From NCBI GenBank assembly GCA_046541415.1, contig JBKHDI010000014.1, positions 1-62,715 on the forward strand: a DNA stretch of 62,715 bases. The letters run 5' to 3'. The position numbers and the translations under genes are program-made. The notes under the pieces are model-generated. The model was given only the letters and a program-made list of their open reading frames with translations, was not told the DNA's origin and did not search any database. Shown one piece after another: positions 42,316-50,240 of the stretch. Position 1 is the first letter of the stretch; every line of letters starts with the position of its first letter. The DNA comes from CAZOVB01 sp046541415 (GTDB lineage Bacteria > Planctomycetota > Phycisphaerae > SM23-33).

Positions 42316-43263
42316 ATGAACAGAGACCAACCAACCGATTTGGCCTGCCAACTGCCCCTCTACCGTCCGCTCCAGCCGGACATACGCAGCCAATCGATTC
42401 AGATCCCGCTGTCCGCCGGCCTGACCTGCCCGGGATATGTCCTGTCCAGAACCGACCTTACGCCCTTCCGCTGCCCGGGCGGTTCGGTGTTGTACCTTCA
42501 TGGCATCCAAAGCCATCCCGGCTGGTTCATCGGCTCGGCCCAGGCGATCGCCCGCTCGGGGTTGACCGTCGTGATGCTTACGCGGCGAGGCTCGGGCAGC
42601 TCAGACCTGCCACGAGGCCACGCCCGCAGCGCCGGGGTGCTGCTGGCCGACCTGGACTTCGCTGTCGACTGGCTGGCCGGGGAAAACCAGCAAGGCCCCT
42701 GCCGCGGACTGGGCGTAAGCTGGGGGGGCAAATGGCTGGCCGCCTGGGCGGCAAGTCGGCGCGAGGTCCCGCTGGCCAGCCTGACCCTGGCCGCTCCGGG
42801 CATCTGCGCCCGCAGGGGGCCGTCGGGCTGGACGAAGCTCCGGATCGCCGCGGCCCTGCTGACCGGCAGGAGCAGGACCCGGTTCGCCTTCGGCCTGGAT
42901 GATCCGCACCTGTTCACCGAAAACCCGGAGATGATCGACGCGATGACCGCCGATACGCTGAAATTGACCGATGCGACGGCCCGGTTCCTTTTCGCCAGCC
43001 GGCAGATGGATCGTGCGCTTTTCAAGGCCCCGGCCGGGGCGATCGACCTGCCCGTCAGCCTGGTGCTCTCGGCCCAGGACCGGATCATCGACAACGATGC
43101 GACGCGGCAGGAATTGCTCCGCCTGGTCTCGGGGCCCGAGCGGTTGACGGTCCACGAGTTGCCCGGCCAGCACACGCTGGAGTTCGAGCCCGACGCCCAG
43201 AACTACTACCGTGTGCTCGTCGAGTCGTTGCCCCCGCAGATCACCAGGACACTGTCAGGGTGA
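42316..43263 (+). CDS. Alpha/beta hydrolase
   Basis: The 315-residue protein has the alpha/beta-hydrolase order: oxyanion-region VLYLHGIQSHPGW, nucleophile elbow GVSWGG (S135), acid SAQDRIID (D255) and HELPGQHTLEFE (H286). A helical cap lies at about 165-235. No signal peptide is present, so it is cytoplasmic. It resembles serine aminopeptidase-type (monoglyceride lipase-like) hydrolases, but the substrate is unknown. It overlaps the convergent glycosyltransferase gene by 9 bp. Confidence 0.82.
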   Translation: MNRDQPTDLACQLPLYRPLQPDIRSQSIQIPLSAGLTCPGYVLSRTDLTPFRCPGGSVLYLHGIQSHPGWFIGSAQAIARSGLTVVMLTRRGSGSSDLPRGHARSAGVLLADLDFAVDWLAGENQQGPCRGLGVSWGGKWLAAWAASRREVPLASLTLAAPGICARRGPSGWTKLRIAAALLTGRSRTRFAFGLDDPHLFTENPEMIDAMTADTLKLTDATARFLFASRQMDRALFKAPAGAIDLPVSLVLSAQDRIIDNDATRQELLRLVSGPERLTVHELPGQHTLEFEPDAQNYYRVLVESLPPQITRTLSG

Positions 43264-44448
43264 CTTGCGACCTGCACCGGTGGCGTAGCTCGTTCCCCGC
43301 CAGACAAGCTTGGCGCCCTTGCGAAGCTTGGCCGTCGCACGCAGCAGCAGGCCCGTGGCCATCAGCGAGCCAAGCCCATACGTCACGCAGAGCAGGCGGG
43401 GGACTTCCACGATCCCGTAGAACCGCCAGATCACCGTCATCTGCGTAAACAGGGCTGCACCCGCAACGGCAGAGGCCCAGGCCCAGCATGTCCCGCCGGC
43501 CAGGGCCCACCCGGCCAGGGCAGTCGGCAGGAGGATCCAGGGCGAGAGGCTGACCAGAAGCATCGCAAGCAGGGAGATCAGCAGTCGCCGCAGCGTCCCG
43601 AACGTGCCGAAGAAGATCCGAGTCCAGCCGTTGACGATCTGCCTCAGGCCGGTGTACATCCGCACCGAGTAAAGCCCCTGGTTGCGGACCACCCGGAGTC
43701 GGTGGCCTTGTCGCTTGACGTTCAGCGCCAGCCGCATGTCCTCGTTGGCTTCGTCGCGGACGGCCTGGTGACCGCCGACCTGCTCGTAGATCTCCCGCCG
43801 GGCGAGGATAAAGGCCCCATTGGCGTAGGCGTTGGGCTTTACCGGGTTGTTCACCTTGTCCGGGTGGAACCAGATCATCATCACCCCGCCGCAGACAGGC
43901 TGGATGACGTGCTCCCAGAACGACCGTGTTACCAGGCGGGGCAAAACGCTGAGAAGGTCCGCCTCGACGCGTCGGGCATGGCTGATCGCGATGGCCATCG
44001 CCCGGGAAGACTCGAAGACACAGTCGGCGTCGGTCATCAGCATCCAGGGCCGTGACGTCTGCTGCGAGGCCACGTGCACCGCATGGTTCTTGCCCATCCA
44101 GCCATCGGGCAAATCCTCGATCTCGATTACGCGGATGCGATCGTCCCCTTCTGCCAGGCTGCGGATGATCTCGCCGGTCCGGTCCTCGCTGCGGTCGTTG
44201 ATCACGGTCAGCTGGAAGTCCGGGTAGTCCTGGGCCAGCAGGCCGCGGATACACCGCTCGATGTTGTCCTCTTCCTCCTTGGCCGCGACAATCACGTCGA
44301 TCGGGGGCAGCTGCGCAGCATCGATCGGGGAATCTTCGGTCAGCACCACGCCGGTCCGCCGTTCGCGGCGGATCATCAGGTGTCGCGAAAGCCAGACCAG
44401 TGTAACCAGGCCGGCAAAGCCTGTAAGTATCCAGCAGAGGATGGTCAT
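43255..44448 (-). CDS. Membrane glycosyltransferase family 2, HpnB/CrtQ-like
   Basis: The 397-residue protein begins with a membrane helix (3-20), then a GT-A domain: DVIVAAKEEEDNIERCIRGL, VINDRSEDRTGEI, LPDGWMGKNHAVHVAS and the metal-binding DAD at 140-142. After EANEDMRLALNVKRQGHRL about four C-terminal helices follow. The layout, with FW..VIQPVCGG, is like hopene-associated HpnB or carotenoid CrtQ transferases, suggesting a membrane-lipid acceptor; no hopanoid or carotenoid gene is nearby to decide. Confidence 0.82.
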   Translation of the reverse strand: MTILCWILTGFAGLVTLVWLSRHLMIRRERRTGVVLTEDSPIDAAQLPPIDVIVAAKEEEDNIERCIRGLLAQDYPDFQLTVINDRSEDRTGEIIRSLAEGDDRIRVIEIEDLPDGWMGKNHAVHVASQQTSRPWMLMTDADCVFESSRAMAIAISHARRVEADLLSVLPRLVTRSFWEHVIQPVCGGVMMIWFHPDKVNNPVKPNAYANGAFILARREIYEQVGGHQAVRDEANEDMRLALNVKRQGHRLRVVRNQGLYSVRMYTGLRQIVNGWTRIFFGTFGTLRRLLISLLAMLLVSLSPWILLPTALAGWALAGGTCWAWASAVAGAALFTQMTVIWRFYGIVEVPRLLCVTYGLGSLMATGLLLRATAKLRKGAKLVWRGTSYATGAGRKSP

Positions 44449-44490
44449 GAAAGAAGGCTGCTCCTGGGCAGGGCCGGTTTGATCTCGGGA

Positions 44491-44949
44491 TTACTGATGA
44501 CGCGACTGGTCCCGGTTGAGGTTCAGCACCAGCTCGACTTCGCCGATGTCCATCTCCATCCGCCGGGCGATTTCCACAGCGTCCAGGCCCTGGCGGTCGA
44601 GGCGGAGGATCTCTCCATGGGCCGGATCGCCAACGGTCTGGTAGTCCGGCCTGCAAGGCGGTTCCTGCGACTGGCGAAGCTGTCGGAGTCGCGCATCGGC
44701 CTGACCGATCGCCTCCTGGAGCTGCTGGATCCGGCTATCCATGCGGACGTCGATCTGCTCGGCCAGGTCGGCCAGTTCGTCCATCATCCGCCGCACGTCG
44801 CTGCGGCTGGGCTTTTCGGCGGGTCGGAGTTCCTCGGCCACGCTCTGCCTCCGCCCCTGCCTGGACAGCAGCAGGTAGAGCACGAGCAGCAGGACGCCCA
44901 GGGCCAGAGACGCCGACGCGGTCACCGCAGCCAGTTCGAGGATGGTCAT
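44491..44949 (-). CDS. Small membrane-anchored coiled-coil protein, DUF2802-like
   Basis: The 152-residue protein has one N-terminal helix (about 8-28, ASASLALGVLLLVLYLLL), a coiled coil (about 50-95, VRRMMDELADLAEQIDVRMD) and a C-terminal helix-turn-helix-like segment (ILRLDRQGLDAVEIARRMEM, then GEVELVLNLN), the pattern of DUF2802-type proteins. Its ATG overlaps the larC stop by four bases. The function is unknown; the HTH-like end might bind protein or DNA. Confidence 0.7.
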   Translation of the reverse strand: MTILELAAVTASASLALGVLLLVLYLLLSRQGRRQSVAEELRPAEKPSRSDVRRMMDELADLAEQIDVRMDSRIQQLQEAIGQADARLRQLRQSQEPPCRPDYQTVGDPAHGEILRLDRQGLDAVEIARRMEMDIGEVELVLNLNRDQSRHQ

Positions 44950-46127
44950 CCGCTCTGCCCGTCCTTGTATGCTTTCCAGGCCGCACCGATGACCTCTTTG
45001 ACCGCGACATGGTGCGACTCGGCCGCGGCGCGGCAGTCTTCGAATTCCGGCGAGGCGGTCACTTCCTCGCTTCCCAGCAGGCCCAGCTTGATCCGCACGG
45101 GCCCGAACGCGGTCTCGACCGTCTCAACACGCCGCAGCAGCTTGCTGCGCGACATGTGTTGCTTGCGGACACCCATCGTGGTCGTCTCGCGGAAGAGGAG
45201 CTCTTCGGCGGCAGGGACCTTGGCCGGACTGCACAGGACCGAGACGATCCACCCGGGGCGGTTCTTCTTCATCGTTGCCGGCAGGGCCCAGGCGTCCAGG
45301 GCCCCGCCCTGCAGCAGCTTCTGGATCGTCGAGCCCAGCAATTCGCCCGTGCAGTCGTCGAGGTTGGCCTGGAGCTGCACGACGCTGTCGGCCTGTCCGG
45401 ACGACGAGGATCGGCCGATCAGGACCCGCAGCACGTTGGGCACGTTGGCGCCCTGGCGCGTCCCGGCCCCGTAGCCGATCTTCTCGATCTCCATCTCGCC
45501 GACAGGCCCGATGGTCTCGGACAGGCTGGTAAACAGGGCCGCGGCCGTCGGTGTCGTCAGTTCGCCGGGGTTGGGGCCGCCGAACGTCGGGACCCCGCGC
45601 ACCAGTTCCGCCGTGGCAGGGGCGGGTACGGGCATCGTGCCGTGGTCGCACTCGACCGTGCCGCTGCCCAGCGGGATCGGCCCGCAGGAGATCGTCTCCA
45701 GGTCCAGCTGCTCCATCGCCAGACACGCACCGACGATGTCCACGATGCTGTCGATCGCGCCGACCTCGTGGAAGTGGACCTTCTCCAGCGACACGCCGTG
45801 GACCTGTGCCTCGGCCCGTCCCAGACGCGTGAAGGTTTCCTTGGCACGTTGGGCGGCGCGGGCAGGCAGGTCGGCTGCGTCGATCATCTCGGTGATGTGG
45901 TGCAGGTGCCTGTGAGGCCTGGGGGCGTCCGGGTCGACCTCGACGATGAATCGCGTCGCCTGGATCCCCTTGCGGCTGGTGGTCTCGGTTGTCAGGCGGT
46001 AGCCCTCGACGCCCAGGCCTGCCAGCTGGTCGGCTAGGACGTCGAGCCTCGCGCCGGCATGGAGGAGGGAGGCGACGATCATGTCGCCTCCGGCGCCGGC
46101 GAAACAGTCAAAGTATGCAGTGCTCAT
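44946..46127 (-). CDS. larC: LarC-family nickel insertion protein
   Basis: The 393-residue protein matches the LarC (formerly DUF111) family: AYFDCFAGAGGDMIVASLLH at the start, VHFHEVGAIDSIVDIVGA, SGTVECDHGTMPVPAPATAE, and VQLQANLDDCTGELLG with TTTMGVRKQHMSR in the C-terminal part. LarC inserts nickel into the pincer cofactor of lactate racemase-type enzymes. LarB, LarE and LarA are not in the window. The start at 46127 is the ATG of this N-terminus; the longer frame upstream is non-coding. The family name is solid, the physiological partner is not known. Confidence 0.9.
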   Translation of the reverse strand: MSTAYFDCFAGAGGDMIVASLLHAGARLDVLADQLAGLGVEGYRLTTETTSRKGIQATRFIVEVDPDAPRPHRHLHHITEMIDAADLPARAAQRAKETFTRLGRAEAQVHGVSLEKVHFHEVGAIDSIVDIVGACLAMEQLDLETISCGPIPLGSGTVECDHGTMPVPAPATAELVRGVPTFGGPNPGELTTPTAAALFTSLSETIGPVGEMEIEKIGYGAGTRQGANVPNVLRVLIGRSSSSGQADSVVQLQANLDDCTGELLGSTIQKLLQGGALDAWALPATMKKNRPGWIVSVLCSPAKVPAAEELLFRETTTMGVRKQHMSRSKLLRRVETVETAFGPVRIKLGLLGSEEVTASPEFEDCRAAAESHHVAVKEVIGAAWKAYKDGQSG

Positions 46128-46225
46128 CGGTGGGTCGGTCCGTTCGTGTGCCTCTTTGCCCTGTGCAAGGGAGTATAGGTTCGCCCGCATGCGTTTGCAA
46201 GCCGCCGGCGTTTGGGTGTTGCGGT

Positions 46226-47281
46226 TCAGGCGTGCATCGCTTCCTGGCGTTTGTAGTGGTCCTCCAGGACGTTGGCGGCCATCGCCTCGACGACCGGCAC
46301 GATCCGCGGGCAGATGCACGGGTCGTGGCGGCCTTCGGTGCGGATATCGCTGGCGGCGCCCTCGATGCTGACGGTCTTCTGCTGCAGCGAGATCGAACTG
46401 GTGGGCTTGACCACCACGCGGAAGACCAGCTCCTGGCCGGTGGAGATCCCGCCCAGCACGCCGCCGGCGTTGTTGGTCAGGAATCCGTCCTGGCCCATCT
46501 GGTCGTTGTGTTCCGAGCCGTTCATGTCCGCGGCGGCAAAGCCCCGCCCGAACTCGATGCCCTTGGTCGCGCCGATCGAGAGCATCGCCCGGGCCAGCTC
46601 GGCATCGAGCTTGTCGAAGACCGGCTCGCCCAGGCCGGCCGCCAAACCCCGCACCCGACATTCGACGATCCCGCCGACGCTGTCGCCGCGGTCCCGGGCG
46701 GCGGTGACGATCTCGACCATCTTCGCCGCGGCCGCAGCGTCCGCGGCCCGCATGGGGTTCTGCTCGATCTGGTCGAAGTCGATCGTCTCGCACTGCACGC
46801 CGCCGCAGCGGAGGGTGTAGGCGGTGATCGAAACGCCACGCCCGGCAAGCAGTTTCCGGGCGATGGCGCCCGCGGCGACCCGACCGGCCGTCTCGCGACC
46901 CGATGCCCTGCCCGAGCCGCGATAATCCCGCCGGCCGTATTTCTTCAGGTACGTGTAGTCGGCGTGGCCCGGGCGGAAGAGGTTCTTGATCTCGTCGTAG
47001 GCGCTGGGGCGGGCGTCCTTGTTGTAGAGGATCATCAAAATCGGCGTCCCGGTGGTCTTGCCCTCGAACACACCGGACATGATGTTGACGATATCCGGCT
47101 CGGCCCGCGGGGTCGTCACGTCCGACTGGCCCGGTTTGCGGCGATCCAACTGGGTCTGGATGTCCGCCTCGCTGAGCTCCAGGCCTGGCGTGCAGCCGTC
47201 GACGACCACGCCGACCGCCCCGCCGTGAGACTCGCCGAACGTCGTCAGGCGAAACAGATGTCCGAACGTACTTCCAGCCAC
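46226..47281 (-). CDS. aroC: Chorismate synthase
   Basis: The 351-residue enzyme converts 5-enolpyruvylshikimate-3-phosphate to chorismate with reduced FMN. Family signatures are FGESHGGAVGVVVDG (about 15-29), RRKPGQSDVTTPR, GRASGRETAGRVAAGA and FKPTSSI-type VVKPTSSISLQQKTVS, with RHDPCICPRIVPVVEAMAA at the end. Length and start (MAGSTFGHLFRLTTFGESHG) are standard. Confidence 0.96.
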   Translation of the reverse strand: MAGSTFGHLFRLTTFGESHGGAVGVVVDGCTPGLELSEADIQTQLDRRKPGQSDVTTPRAEPDIVNIMSGVFEGKTTGTPILMILYNKDARPSAYDEIKNLFRPGHADYTYLKKYGRRDYRGSGRASGRETAGRVAAGAIARKLLAGRGVSITAYTLRCGGVQCETIDFDQIEQNPMRAADAAAAAKMVEIVTAARDRGDSVGGIVECRVRGLAAGLGEPVFDKLDAELARAMLSIGATKGIEFGRGFAAADMNGSEHNDQMGQDGFLTNNAGGVLGGISTGQELVFRVVVKPTSSISLQQKTVSIEGAASDIRTEGRHDPCICPRIVPVVEAMAANVLEDHYKRQEAMHA

Positions 47282-47307
47282 GGGTGAGACCTCTTTTCGT
47301 ACCGTCT

Positions 47308-47339
47308 TGTCCCCGCGGGACCTCCGCGGAACCGGGACA
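47308..47339 (-). terminator. Hairpin at the 3' end of the Tad operon
   Basis: TGTCC and CCGCGG pair with CCGCGG and GGACA, with a bulge AACCG, between the last Tad-operon gene and aroC. There is no clear U-tract, so readthrough into aroC is possible. Confidence 0.4.
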
Positions 47340-47388
47340 GGAGCATCATCCTACCTGCACCGGGGGGAATTCTCAACTTCCGCGTGGT

Positions 47389-48414
47389 CTACTTCTGGGC
47401 GGCCTGGAGCTTCGAGACGTAGACGATGTAGTCGATGACGTTCTTGAACAGCGGGTGGTCGGGCTGGCGCATGGGCGGCTCGTTGACCGGCAGCATGCCC
47501 TGGAGCTGTTTCCAGAGCGAAAGGGCCAGGCGGTAATCCTGGGCGTTGGTGGCGATGTACGCCCGCTTGTAGAGGTCGGTCGCCCGCTCGGTCAGCTTGC
47601 GCAGGGCCGTGTTGTACTTCCGCAGGTGCTCCGGGTCGTCGAAGGAGGGGGTGGCTTTGTAGGCCAGGTGCAGTTGGAAGTACTTGACGGTCCGGAAGAG
47701 GTTGCCCGGCTTGTCGTGGCGGCGATCGTAGGTCGTAAGCGCCTCTTCGAGCATCTTGCCCGCCGCGGCGTCCTGGGTGGCCAGTTCGTAGCGATGGTCG
47801 AGGATGCGGGCGATCTCGTTGGTTTCGAGCATTCGCGGCTGGCCCGCGGCGGTTTCGACATCCTCCCCGCCCAGGTTGGACAGCACGATGACCAGGACCA
47901 CCATCGCCAGCAGGTAGATCCCGCCGCCGATGGCATACTTGCGGACCTTGGCCTGGCGAGCGGCGGCCTCGGGGTCGATCTGCTCGATGTCGACCTCTTC
48001 CAGCTCGTCGCTGGGCCCGGGGGCCTGGTCGGGCTCGTCCTCGATGATCGCCCGGGCAGGCGGGGCGATCTCCCGCCAGCTGCGCAGGGCCTGGTCCGGG
48101 TCGTCCTCGGGTCCGACGTAGAGGATCTGCGTCTGGGCCCCGATCTGCAGCACATCGCCGGTGTCCAGCAGGACCTGCTTCTTGCTGCTCTTGTACCGCT
48201 TGGAATTGACCACCGTGCCGTTGGAGCTGAGGTTGGTCATCGCCCAGCCCTGGGCCAGCAGGTCGAAGCGGATGTGCTGGCGGGAGACGGCCTCTTCGGT
48301 GACGTTGACGTCGGCACGGGGGTCGCGCCCCACCACGGCCGGGCTGGTCATCAGCACCTCGCGCCGGCCGGCCTGGGGACCTGCAACAAATATCAACTCG
48401 GGCTGGCTGGGCAT
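47389..48414 (-). CDS. Membrane FHA-domain protein, last gene of the Tad operon
   Basis: The 341-residue protein has an N-terminal FHA domain (about 1-100) with the phosphothreonine-binding residues intact: VVGRDPRADV, SRQHIRF and SSNGTVVN. An acidic linker (DELEEVDIEQIDPE) leads to one membrane helix (about 160-180, AIGGGIYLLAMVVLVIVLS) and a helical periplasmic region of about 150 residues. It begins 2 bp after tadC. FHA domains bind Thr-phosphorylated partners, and a Ser/Thr kinase lies in the same operon, so it probably recruits phosphorylated proteins to the pilus base (inference). Confidence 0.85.
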   Translation of the reverse strand: MPSQPELIFVAGPQAGRREVLMTSPAVVGRDPRADVNVTEEAVSRQHIRFDLLAQGWAMTNLSSNGTVVNSKRYKSSKKQVLLDTGDVLQIGAQTQILYVGPEDDPDQALRSWREIAPPARAIIEDEPDQAPGPSDELEEVDIEQIDPEAAARQAKVRKYAIGGGIYLLAMVVLVIVLSNLGGEDVETAAGQPRMLETNEIARILDHRYELATQDAAAGKMLEEALTTYDRRHDKPGNLFRTVKYFQLHLAYKATPSFDDPEHLRKYNTALRKLTERATDLYKRAYIATNAQDYRLALSLWKQLQGMLPVNEPPMRQPDHPLFKNVIDYIVYVSKLQAAQK

Positions 48415-48415
48415 C

Positions 48416-49375
48416 TCAGAACAATCCTTCCCTGGCGATCTGAATGATCATCGGACCGAAGACCACCAGTATTACCGCCATGACCAGCAGGAGGCAAGGC
48501 ACGAGAATGCGGACCGAGGCCCTGGCGGCCAGGTTCTCCGCCCGGACCGACCGGTCCAGGCGAAGCAGCGTGGCCTGGTCGTGCAGGACCGAGCCCAGCG
48601 GCGTGCCGAGTTCCTCGGCCTGGACGACGGCGGCGATCAGCGAGCGGATCGACTCGATCGGGATCCGATCGGCCAGGTTCTCCAGGGCCAAGCGGCGCGT
48701 CGTGCCCAGTTCCATCTCGGCCAGCAGGGCGTTGAATTCCTCGTTCAGCGGGTCCTGGCGGTCCTCGCGGACGATGGTCCGGAGGGCTTCGGCGAACGAG
48801 GCCCCCGCCCCCATCGCCAGTGAGATCAGGTCCAGTGCATAGGGCAGGCGGCGGGCGATGGCGGTCAGCCGTTTCTCGGCCTTGTCGTGCAGGCTGTAGA
48901 TGACCACCGCCACACCGACCATCCAGCCTGCGACAAGGATGCCCGCGCTGAACTGCTGGCGGATCATCATGTGGCAGATCTCAAGCAGACCGCCGAGTAT
49001 CAACCCGCCGAGCATCGACAGGGCCAGATACTCATCGGCCGTGTAGTAGTTCGGGTTGCCCGCCGCAACGATCCGCCGGGCCAGCCAGCCCTTGACGCGC
49101 GGCAGGTTCACCGAGTGGCTGATCCGCAGCAGCAGCCACATCACCGGGCGCGATGCGGTGTGCTCGAAGACCGTCGCCCGGTCGCTGTGCCCGGTGGCGA
49201 TTGCCGCGGCCCGCTGGGGCGAGAGCTTCGCCTGGCCCGGCTGGTTGAACACCGAGAGGATCAGCAGGAAGCCGGCCGCAAAAACCCCCGCCGACATCGC
49301 CAGGTCGAACCAGCGCTGGGCGAAGAACTCCAGATCCACCGCCAGGATCGAAATTGTCACCAGGTCAGATATCAA
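48416..49375 (-). CDS. tadC: Tad pilus inner-membrane platform protein TadC
   Basis: The 319-residue protein has a GspF-type domain: RRLPYALDLISLAMGAGASF, DRQDPLNEEFNALLAEMELG, and LIAAVVQAEELGTPLGSVL, with two hydrophobic segments at about 115-165 and two at the C-terminus. With TadB it forms the platform on which the TadA ATPase acts. The frame begins at TTG 49375, overlapping tadB by 11 bp; no nearby ATG gives a sensible start, so the exact start is uncertain. Confidence 0.9.
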   Translation of the reverse strand: MISDLVTISILAVDLEFFAQRWFDLAMSAGVFAAGFLLILSVFNQPGQAKLSPQRAAAIATGHSDRATVFEHTASRPVMWLLLRISHSVNLPRVKGWLARRIVAAGNPNYYTADEYLALSMLGGLILGGLLEICHMMIRQQFSAGILVAGWMVGVAVVIYSLHDKAEKRLTAIARRLPYALDLISLAMGAGASFAEALRTIVREDRQDPLNEEFNALLAEMELGTTRRLALENLADRIPIESIRSLIAAVVQAEELGTPLGSVLHDQATLLRLDRSVRAENLAARASVRILVPCLLLVMAVILVVFGPMIIQIAREGLF

Positions 49376-50240
49376 TGGCTATGATCTTTCGTATCCAGAG
49401 GAAGCCCGCCAGGTTCAGCACGATAATCAGCCCGATGATGAACTGGCCGACCCCCGAGTCGAACAGGCTGATGACGTACGACTTCTCGATGACAAACAGC
49501 ACCCCCAGGACGATCAGCGGCATGGCCCCCAGCCACCTCGCCGTGGTCCTGCCCTGGGCGGTCAAGGTCTCGACGCGCTTCTCCAGACGCTGGATCTCGC
49601 GAATGGCTGCGGCGATTTCATCCAGCGTCTTGCCCAGGTCCCCGCCGCGCTGGCGGTGGGTCTGCAGGGCCGAAAACAGCAGGCGGAAGTCGCCCGAACC
49701 GATCCTCGTGGCCGCGTCGGACATCGCCTGGTCCAGCGGCACGCCGTATTCGTACTCCCGCAGCAGATGGCGGAACTCCTGGCGCAGGGGCCTGGGCCCG
49801 TCGCGGGCGATCAGTTGCATCGCCTGGACGAGGTTCAGCCCCGCCCGCACGCCGGCAGAGAGCTGGTGGATCCCCCCCACCAACTGGTCTTCGAGCTTGC
49901 TGATTCGCCGGCGTCGCAGGATGCTCAGGATCGGGCCCGGCAGGACCAGGCCGATCGACGCGACGATCAGGAATGCCAGCACCGATCCGAACGCCAGGCC
50001 GGCCAGGATGCCCATCACCGCCGAGCCGATCAGCCACGTCAGCGTCGCCGCCCGGGGCGTAATGTCGATCAGCAGCGACTGGCGAAGCACGCGGTTGAAC
50101 AGCGTCCGCCGGCGCTGGATCAGCTCCATCGCCGGTGCGTAGGCCAGGCCCGCCATGACGACGGCCAGGACGAAAATCGCCACCGTCGACAGCGCCTGCC
50201 CGGCCGTGTCGACGTTGAAAAACCCCAGCGGCGAGATCAT
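49365..50240 (-). CDS. tadB: Tad pilus inner-membrane platform protein TadB
   Basis: The 291-residue protein has the T2SSF domain with LEDQLVGGIHQLSAGVRAGL, PRPLRQEFRHLLREYEYGVP and LLFSALQTHRQRGGDLGKTL, plus hydrophobic segments near both ends. Its ATG overlaps the stop of the FHA-TadA gene in ATGA. It pairs with TadC. Confidence 0.92.
   Translation of the reverse strand: MISPLGFFNVDTAGQALSTVAIFVLAVVMAGLAYAPAMELIQRRRTLFNRVLRQSLLIDITPRAATLTWLIGSAVMGILAGLAFGSVLAFLIVASIGLVLPGPILSILRRRRISKLEDQLVGGIHQLSAGVRAGLNLVQAMQLIARDGPRPLRQEFRHLLREYEYGVPLDQAMSDAATRIGSGDFRLLFSALQTHRQRGGDLGKTLDEIAAAIREIQRLEKRVETLTAQGRTTARWLGAMPLIVLGVLFVIEKSYVISLFDSGVGQFIIGLIIVLNLAGFLWIRKIIAIDI

Noticed and set aside
43255..44448. 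Hopanoid pathway assignment (HpnB) for the glycosyltransferase
   Set aside because: Similarity is to a broad membrane GT2 group and no hopanoid or carotenoid genes are nearby.
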